64,000 bases of DNA from Pascua guehoae (taxonomy: Eukaryota > Basidiomycota > Tremellomycetes > Trichosporonales > Trichosporonaceae), in NCBI GenBank assembly GCA_001600415.1, contig BCJX01000001.1, positions 2,284,271 to 2,348,270 of the forward strand, given 5' to 3'. Each line of letters begins with the position of its first letter. Position 1 is the stretch's first letter. Both the position numbers and the translations under genes were made by a program. Under the pieces are notes generated by a model that searched no databases, had not been told where the DNA came from, and saw only the letters and a program-made list of their open reading frames with translations. Positions 57,729 through 64,000 of this stretch are shown one piece after another.

Positions 57729-58698
57729 ATGCGCGCCATTCGACACCTCCCCTTTGCGACCTTCTTCCTGGCGTGGCTCGGAACATGCGCTCCAGCCACG
57801 GAAGAGGTCTCTTCAACATCTTTTGTCCCTGGAACTGGCGGTGTCGGCAAAGGTCTACATGGGCCGCTTGGCATGCGAGGGACGACTGAACGTCTCATAC
57901 AACGCTCTGACGAGGACCTTGACCAAGTTGCCGTGACAAGAGATCGAAATGACACGACAGGCGCGAACGTGTACCTCTATGGAGGTAAGTGCTTTCGGCC
58001 GACGAGATTTGGACTCTGCACACAACCGTCTCTGCTCACTGTGCAGTACGGTGGCCACCCTACAGAGTCGAGTGGGAATTTGAACGCCCACCACCGAATG
58101 GGACGCTGGTGCACGTCTGGCTGGAGAATAACGATACGTCGCTTCATGAAGAGCAGATATGGCTGGCAACTCGTGAGGTATAAAGGACTGGGCGAGCTCC
58201 TAACTTTCAGTGCAGCCCTGGATCACGACGTTTGAAACCGGACAACGGCCCCCGGCGTGAGTGTTGCCAGGCGCGAGCGCTGATGATTGCCTGCTGACGG
58301 TGACAGACTCGGGTCTCAGCAGGGCTGGTGGCGCATCCGTCTCACTACCGATCGGGATGGAAGCCGTACGTAAAGCACCTGTTGGCCTGTCTGTCGTCCA
58401 TGCTCACGATACAGATATCCTCGGCCATTCGGAGGCGTTCGACTTTGAGCGCCACCTGTTCAACCCACCAAAGGGGCGGACGGTTGCGTTTGTCGCCATT
58501 CTCGTAGTCATCTGCGGCGTCGTCGTCGGGGGCCCAACCCTTATGCATTACAGAGATAAGCGGGAGAAGGAAGAGCAGTGGAGAGAGCGAGCTCTTCACC
58601 GCCCCGAAGGCCAGGATGAGGACGGTGACACCGTCCCCCTCAGCCCCGTGAGGAGTGACGGGTACGCCCCACTCGCCCTAGAGGACTGCAGTGTGTAG
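57729..58698 (+). CDS. Tandem family member A: secreted Ig-like domain plus one membrane segment
   Basis: Five exons: 57729..57984, 58047..58172, 58211..58256, 58307..58365 and 58415..58698, giving 256 residues. The protein starts with a signal peptide (MRAIRHLPFATFFLAWLGTC). Exons 2-4 encode one domain: WPPYRVEWEFERPPPNGTLV, HVWLENNDTSLHEEQIWLA, and WWRIRLTTDRDGS. Exon 5 adds ILGHSEAFDFE, a transmembrane segment (VAFVAILVVICGVVVGG), a basic stretch and an acidic cytoplasmic tail ending RSDGYAPLALEDCSV. The order of strands resembles the Kre9/Knh1 N-terminal (Ser-Thr-rich membrane anchor) domain of fungal wall proteins, an inference from the W-x(n)-LxN-x(n)-W-x-IxL pattern. Function unknown; cell surface sensing or wall assembly is possible. 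Paralogues follow at 59,224 and 60,737. Confidence 0.8.
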
Positions 58699-59223
58699 AG
58701 TTCCCCTGTACGTATGTATTGCCTTGAGGGCCATAACGAGAGGCTTGGTCGAAGTCGTGTCCTCCGACCACGGCGGGGCGATGCGATAGTGGCAATCTTT
58801 AATTGCGGCATCGGCTCATCCCTCGGGAGTCTCCTTGTCCCGTATCCTCGACGATGCTCTGTACTATCCCCGCCCAGACTTTTGATCGCACAGCTACAGC
58901 TAGTCGACGCTGAGAACACAGCCTTTCCTGCCGTCCAGCCATCGCTCGACGCGCGAATAACCTTAGCCGGGCGACGGAGTGCAGAGAGGCCGAGATGCCA
59001 AGAGTCCAGACTAGTCACCAACCCCATCTCGCCAGGCACGCTCAAGCGCTAGTCGACAGAGCCACACCTTGTGCACACGTCAACTCTTGTCAACAAATAA
59101 TGCATCTAATGCATCTTGACGCAGCGTCGCAATGCTGAACCATAGATATAAGTAGTGTCCCGAAGGGCATGAATAACCACTGAATCTCACTGCTTACTAC
59201 CAGCGATTCAAGGCGCACCGACG
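58699..59223. other. Spacer between family members A and B
   Basis: 525 bases with no coding signal. ATAGATATAAGTAG at about 59,140-59,153 is a TATA-like element some 70-85 bases before the start of member B. Confidence 0.5.
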
Positions 59224-60147
59224 ATGCGTTGCGCACGACTCCACCTCTTTGCCCTTGTCCTCGCGGCGGTGGGGACCTGTCTCCCGACGGGCGGGTGGGC
59301 TTCTAGAGGCTCTCCTTCTCTCGGGCGGCCTGGGAGAGTACTGGTGTCGGCTGGAGAAGAGCACCGCCCTCGACAGTTGATAGGGGCCCTCTCCCCCCTT
59401 TTGGTAGGGGGGAACGATGACAACGTCGAAGCCGACACGGCGGCAGTGACGGACGCACTGGAGAACGGGACCGCGGTGGTCAGGACATCTGGCTGTACGT
59501 ACCCGATATCTACAACCACTGACTCTTGCTGCAGGGGCGGGCAATCCGCCATACCGTATAACGTGGGCGTTTGCGCCGCCAGCGCCGAATGATACACTGT
59601 ATCTCTGGCTCGAGAACGAGAATACGACGCGGCTGGCACAGCCTCTCTGGCTTGGGGCAGGTGAGTCACTACGCCTTGGTGATTTGCTCCTGTTCAACGG
59701 CTGACTTGCTAGTCCCGAGCACCACGACGAGGTACGAAGTGACGGACCGCCCCGCCCAGTGAGTGCTCTGCGCTGTGTAGCTGGCTGACGTTGGCAGACT
59801 CGAGTTTGAGACGGGCGGGTGGCACATCCAGCTCACGCAGGACCGGAATGGAAGCAGTAAGTTGAACGGTAGTCCATACGACGACCCTGCCAGTTTAACT
59901 TCCCAGATCCAAAGCTGACATCTAAGTTGTCCTCGGCCGGTCGAACGCGTTCTTCTTTGACAAGGATCGAAGCGACGAGCACTGGGCAGCGGCAAACAGA
60001 CAGTTGAACAAGGAGATCGGGATCGCTGTCGGCAGCATTGCCGCGTTTTTCACCGCCGTGATCACGGTTTGTGGCTGCATACCCGCGTGCGTGAGGAAAT
60101 GCAGGCGGGGGCCGGAGGAGAGGAGGCGGGAGAGGGCGGTCATGTAG
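59224..60147 (+). CDS. Tandem family member B: shortened cytoplasmic tail
   Basis: Five exons: 59224..59494, 59535..59660, 59713..59758, 59798..59856 and 59927..60147, giving 240 residues. Exons 2, 3 and 4 are 126, 46 and 59 nt, exactly as in members A and C, with the same phases. It has a signal peptide (MRCARLHLFALVLAAVGTC), the domain (GNPPYRITWAFAPPAPNDTL, LWLENENTTRLAQPLWLGA, VPSTTTRYEVTDRPAQ, LEFETGGWHIQLTQDRNGS, VLGRSNAFFFD), a transmembrane segment (IGIAVGSIAAFFTAVITVCG) and a short basic tail ending RRRERAVM. A TAG stop at 60,145 cuts the tail. In the same frame downstream lies a remnant resembling the acidic tail of the paralogues. A weak 54-nt GTCATG...GTGCAG intron would skip both stops and cannot be excluded. 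Confidence 0.8.
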
Positions 60148-60261
60148 GGGAAGGAGCAAGAGCAGTGACGTGGGTCGGGGGACGATGTGCAGCTGAAGCA
60201 TCTGGACAGGGATGATGAGGCGCCCCCGCCGCCACCATACGACAACGACAACAACGTATAA
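60148..60261 (+). pseudogene. In-frame remnant of the cytoplasmic tail of member B
   Basis: Directly after the TAG of member B the same frame continues GKEQEQ, then TGA, then a stretch beginning DDVQLKHLDRDD and ending DNNV before TAA at 60,259. This aligns with the tail of member C (DGVQLNPLRRDGY ... SNV). It is either a tail lost through two stop codons or an exon joined by a weak intron. Confidence 0.55.
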
Positions 60262-60736
60262 TTCAGAGGACACCAGCAAGGGACGGCAATGTATAATTTA
60301 GCTGTATTCATAGCAGTAAATATGTGTAGTAACCCCATACCGAACGCACCAGACTGTAGACCATAGTCGTCGTTGGATAAAACGTCTACGACCATTGGCC
60401 ACCTCCACAACACGAAACGGAATCGCCTCGCGTAGCAGAATATATGATGCTGCAATATGGATGTGGGTACCTGTACAGCCAAGTATTTCATTAAGCACAG
60501 CGAAAGCCATCCTCGGCCTCACGGGAATGTGTGTCGCGTCTGGCCAACCTTCTCTAGCCAGGCACGGTCATTTAGCTACAAGAGGAAACACCTACCCCTG
60601 TCAACAAACCTCACCTCGCGGTCAACATCGCGTCCCCAGGCCGCCCAACAGCTCTTCACTAGAGTACCAGGTTACATGCATTTTACATCCTGACCATTCA
60701 CTGAGCATCACCACCGAATCCACAAAACCGCCGACC
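60262..60736. other. Spacer between family members B and C
   Basis: 475 bases of promoter and spacer for member C. No coding signal or repeat seen. Confidence 0.5.
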
Positions 60737-61796
60737 ATGCGATTCCGATCCCACCTCGCCCTCCTCGTCGGGGCGGTGGGGACGTGGGCGCCGACCATGG
60801 CTTCTGCCCTCATGCAGGCGCAAGTGGGCGATGGTACCGGCGTCGGCGCGCCCTCATCCCTCGCACCCTCTGAGCGCGCGCATGATCCACCTGGACTGTC
60901 TGATGACCGCCGGGAGTTGGTCTCGGACGCTGCCCCGGGAGACAAGCGGGGTGGTGACGGATTGGACGCAGATACGGCTATTGCGGTCGTTTCGACTTTT
61001 GCCTGTACGTATGCAGTCGTACGCGGCGCTCTGGTGATGGGCGTCTCACTACCGTGGCCGGCAGGACGGCTGACGCTGCAGGGCAGGGCGAGCCGCCGTA
61101 CTGGGCCAAATGGGAGTTTGTGAGGGCGCCGTCCAACGACACGGTGTATATCTGGCTCGGCAATGACAATGCGACGAGGCTCGCGGAGCCCCTCTGGCTC
61201 GGAGCGGGTGGGTTCTTGATGGAATGGCTGGTGGGTCGGTCGCTGATGAATAGTCCCGAGTTCAATCACGAGGTATAGTGTGTCGTATCGACCAGCCGAG
61301 TGAGTATTGTTGGCGATGGAGATGGTGGTGATTATGACTGAACCCATCAAGACTCAAGTTTGAGACGGACGGGTGGTACATCCAGCTCACTGGGGACCGG
61401 AACGGAAGCTGTGAGTAGGAATCGTACCGCTGTGGTCCTCGCCACGCGGGGTGCGGCTAGGGTTCTCATGCTCACTTGCCGCCAGACGCCCTTGGGCGCT
61501 CCAAGGCCTTCTACTTTGATAATCCACCAGACCCCGTCGAGGAGTGGCGTAAAAAGGTGGACAAAGACATGACTACAACGTTGGCCATCTACTTTGGTAC
61601 CCTCGGGGGCGTCATGGTGTTTGCTTTGGGTTGCGCCGGTTGGTGCAGCGCATGCGAGGAAAAGGAGAGGAGAGAACGGAGGAGGGCGCGGGCCCAGGAA
61701 CAAGACGACAACGACGACGAGCAAGACGGAGTGCAGCTCAACCCGCTCAGGCGGGATGGGTACGACCCGCTCGATACAGAAGACAGCAATGTATAG
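60737..61796 (+). CDS. Tandem family member C: secreted Ig-like domain plus one membrane segment
   Basis: Five exons: 60737..61004, 61082..61207, 61254..61299, 61352..61410 and 61486..61796, giving 269 residues. Signal peptide MRFRSHLALLVGAVGTWAP is followed by a variable, Pro/Ser/Asp-rich stretch. The domain follows: EPPYWAKWEFVRAPSNDTV, YIWLGNDNATRLAEPLWLGA, VPSSITRYSVSYRPAE, LKFETDGWYIQLTGDRNGS, ALGRSKAFYFD. A transmembrane segment (LAIYFGTLGGVMVFALGC) precedes CAGWCSACEEKERRERRRAR, a Cys-rich and basic juxtamembrane part that could be palmitoylated, and an acidic tail ending RRDGYDPLDTEDSNV. The tail motif DGYxPLxxEDxxV is shared with member A. Asn-x-Ser/Thr sites occur in the outer domain. 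Function unknown. Confidence 0.8.
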
Positions 61797-63025
61797 CCCA
61801 AGCATGGCCAAATGTAAACGTTACCCAAACGCAGAGTCACAGATTCTCCATCGTCGAGCTGGACTTGTTGCAGCAGCGCCACCTCGAGCGCGCGCGCCGC
61901 AGCTACCACACAGGCAAGAGTAGAGAACAGCACCACTTGGTCCCGTATCCATGCCACGCGCAAGCAGTACTGGAACGTATGTACATGTACCCCGCGAAGG
62001 CCCATCCACCATATCGCCCAAACTGTCTCGCTTTCCTGCCGTCGACAAGACTCAGTCATCGACAGCAGTACTCTGCCAAGACAATCCTCACCAAGGAACA
62101 ATGCTTTCCCTTCACACCATACCGCAGTACACGAATGCAGAATCAGCAATCGAGCTACGTACCGGGTGCGGTCATGTCGTAGACGCCAAACCCCCAGCCA
62201 TGTAGCCCACATACCTGCTGTGCTCCAACGGGTGACTGACCAGGAATGCTGCGGACACACGCTGGCTACGCCTGTCGCAGCCAAGACGCTCGGCACCCAT
62301 GACCAGCCCCTGCCGTGTCGGGTGGCAAAACTCCAAACTGCGGCGCAGTCTAGTATTGCGGCATGGCGGCTTCCATTGCTGCGCGGTGGCGGGGACTCCG
62401 CATTGGAGCGCCTTCCACCAGTAGGTTAGGTCTTGCCTTGGAGGCTGGATGAATTGTCCCATGCACGCCATGGTGGATTCCGTGGATCCATAGATTCGGC
62501 GCTTCTTCGGTGCCTGTCTGTTAGCTCTAGGCCGATTGTGCCCACCCCGCACGCTAGTCGGTTGGTGTCATGTGGGTGGAGCCCTAATTGTCGCAGTGGT
62601 CACGCGTTCAGAGTAACCTCTTGTTAGCTCACATGACCTCATTTCGATCTCTCATGTTCCCAACGTTGATCACCTTGGTGCGATGGCGAGTCACAGGGTT
62701 GGCGCTAAAATGAGCACAACTCTATTCCCAGGCCGTGTGGAATGTGGTCGGTCCCGCTCATTACCGCTCATTTGTTCCTTATCATTTGTTCCTGTTAGAC
62801 AAGACCTCGAGTGCACCAGAGTACTAGTCTGCTTTTCATATTGTCCGTGACTATTAAACAATGTGCCGACGTGCGATGATGGACAATGCCAACAGCGTGT
62901 GATGAGAGGTATAAAAAGCCCAGGGAAGGGAAAAGTGACGAGGAATCGAAGATTGTCCGTGAACATGATTGAGAGTGATGGGGATCCTACGCCGGGGGCG
63001 GAGGGGGGGAGGCTGTCGACGCTGC
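61797..63025. other. Convergent region family member C / glucanase gene
   Basis: Both genes end here. About 1.2 kb with only short frames; no gene, tRNA or clear repeat recognised. Confidence 0.5.
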
Positions 63026-64000
63026 TCAAGGGCGGCGTGTTGGGATTGGGTAGGCGCGCTTCTGGACGTCGCGGCGGCTGGGCTGGGTGAGGCCAGCACC
63101 ACAGAGGCCACCGACAGCAGTCCCGCCCGAGTATTCTGGAGGATACGTGCACGTGCCGCCCGTAATGGGAGCAAACGCCTTGCGCGGAGAGTCGCTGGGG
63201 TTGTGCCAGCCATTGCCAGCGTCAATGGTCGATGTGCTGCCTGGAGCGGTAAAGGTTGGCCCAGGCATGGTGACGGGGTCGGCCGTGGCGGTAAACTGAG
63301 CAACCTGAGCCATGTTTGCGACGTCCTGAAACTCGGGAGGAGGCCATGGGTAGGCCGCGTCCGAGTCGGCTGTAGGAGGGCTAATGCCGGTCATCCAGCC
63401 TGCAGTAAACTGGCCATCCCAGGGGCTGCCGCCGCCGCACTGTCCAACCGATTCACGAGGGTCGGTGGGGATCCAGCCGTTCTGCAGACCGAGACGGTAG
63501 TGCCACATGGGGTTGGGCTGCGCGACGGCGGTCTCCGTCGAGTTTCCGATCTTCCAAGTCCAGAAGAAGAAGTTCTGAAGCGCATCCATCGCGGACATGA
63601 CGTAGACCTTGAGGTTGTCCTTGGTAGCCTGGTCCCACTGGGTCGAGTCGTTCCAGTAGGCGCAAGATCCAACAGCCTTGCCAGCATACCCTTCGTACGA
63701 ACCGTCGTAACGCTGGCCAAGGTTGACGCCGTTGAGCCACTGGCCACAGTCGTTGATAGCAGCAGACCACTCGCCAGCATTGTTGGGGCCAAACTGCGCA
63801 GAAGTCGTGTTCGTGCCCGCCGCCCAAGCCTGGCAGGGCTGGTTCATGAACGATGACAGCTCGCCAGTCATCTGGTCCTGGAAGACGAGGTACGGGTGCT
63901 GGTCAAGAGACATGCGGTCCATACCGCGGCCAAAGTCGTACCACGAGTTGATGCCGAGGAAGGCGTCGTGCATCGAGAGCATGGGGCCGTTGCCCTCGCC
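63026..64000 (-). CDS. GH5 exo-beta-1,3-glucanase, C-terminal part (5' end outside window)
   Basis: The frame is open from the right edge (codons start at 64,000) to TGA at 63,026, so only the C-terminal 324 residues are visible. The family is glycoside hydrolase 5, fungal exo-beta-1,3-glucanases that trim cell-wall glucan. The nucleophile region is visible as AGEWSAAINDCGQWLNGV (Glu of GEWS), preceded by LGINSWYDFGRG and DQHPYLVFQD and followed by CAYWNDSTQWDQATKDNL, SAMDALQNFFFWTWKIGNST and YRLGLQNGWIPTDPRES. A C-terminal extension rich in Thr, Pro and Gly ends in a basic stretch (RRDVQKRAYPIPTRRP). The acid/base Glu and any signal or anchor segment lie outside the window. Confidence 0.92.
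   Translation of the reverse strand, partial: GEGNGPMLSMHDAFLGINSWYDFGRGMDRMSLDQHPYLVFQDQMTGELSSFMNQPCQAWAAGTNTTSAQFGPNNAGEWSAAINDCGQWLNGVNLGQRYDGSYEGYAGKAVGSCAYWNDSTQWDQATKDNLKVYVMSAMDALQNFFFWTWKIGNSTETAVAQPNPMWHYRLGLQNGWIPTDPRESVGQCGGGSPWDGQFTAGWMTGISPPTADSDAAYPWPPPEFQDVANMAQVAQFTATADPVTMPGPTFTAPGSTSTIDAGNGWHNPSDSPRKAFAPITGGTCTYPPEYSGGTAVGGLCGAGLTQPSRRDVQKRAYPIPTRRP

Overview
The window looks like nuclear DNA of a basidiomycete yeast, most likely a tremellomycete close to the Trichosporonales. That placement is inferred from gene content and intron style, not from a database match. Nearly every gene is interrupted by introns, many only 36-60 nt long, with GTGAGT-like donors and a CTGAC or CTAAC branch site a few bases before the acceptor AG. 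The DNA is GC-rich, Pol III genes are typical eukaryotic split tRNAs, and there is no operon structure. Two stretches contain N characters: a tandem repeat inside an ORC1 intron (about 12,006-12,162) and a 243-base gap (43,562-43,804).

Layout. 1-2 kb: two mitochondrial genes on the minus strand, the edge-truncated OPA3-like gene and ATP23. 2-10 kb: XRN1 and the PP2A catalytic subunit on the plus strand. 11-20 kb: ORC1 (plus) meets COG3 (minus). 20-22 kb: septin CDC11. 22-30.9 kb: a gene-poor stretch with minisatellites, a 59-base G run, two tRNA-Ser(CGA)-like elements, a split tRNA-Ala(CGC), three split tRNA-Ala(TGC) copies and one minus-strand protein of unknown function. 31-39 kb: an NmrA-like reductase, the divergent mitochondrial pair CMC2/ZIM17, then the divergent mitotic pair SPC25/DBF2. 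40-48 kb: three low-complexity minus-strand genes that I do not recognise. 48-56 kb: SRP54, RPL6, a family-16 methyltransferase and the phosphatase PPG1. 57-62 kb: three tandem paralogues encoding secreted/single-pass membrane proteins with identical internal exon lengths. 63-64 kb: the 3' part of a GH5 exo-beta-1,3-glucanase.

Most named genes are core eukaryotic housekeeping functions: RNA decay, replication origin recognition, Golgi tethering, septin ring, kinetochore, mitotic exit kinase, protein targeting, ribosome, and mitochondrial assembly and quality control. I rebuilt exon structures by hand from splice signals, reading phase and family sequence; the totals given are divisible by three. 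The least explained material is the tandem membrane-protein family at 57.7-61.8 kb, the orphan cluster at 40-48 kb and the odd tRNA-Ser pair. The window also has an unusual number of tiny exons (4, 9, 9, 10, 11, 18 and 21 nt) and two GC-AG introns.
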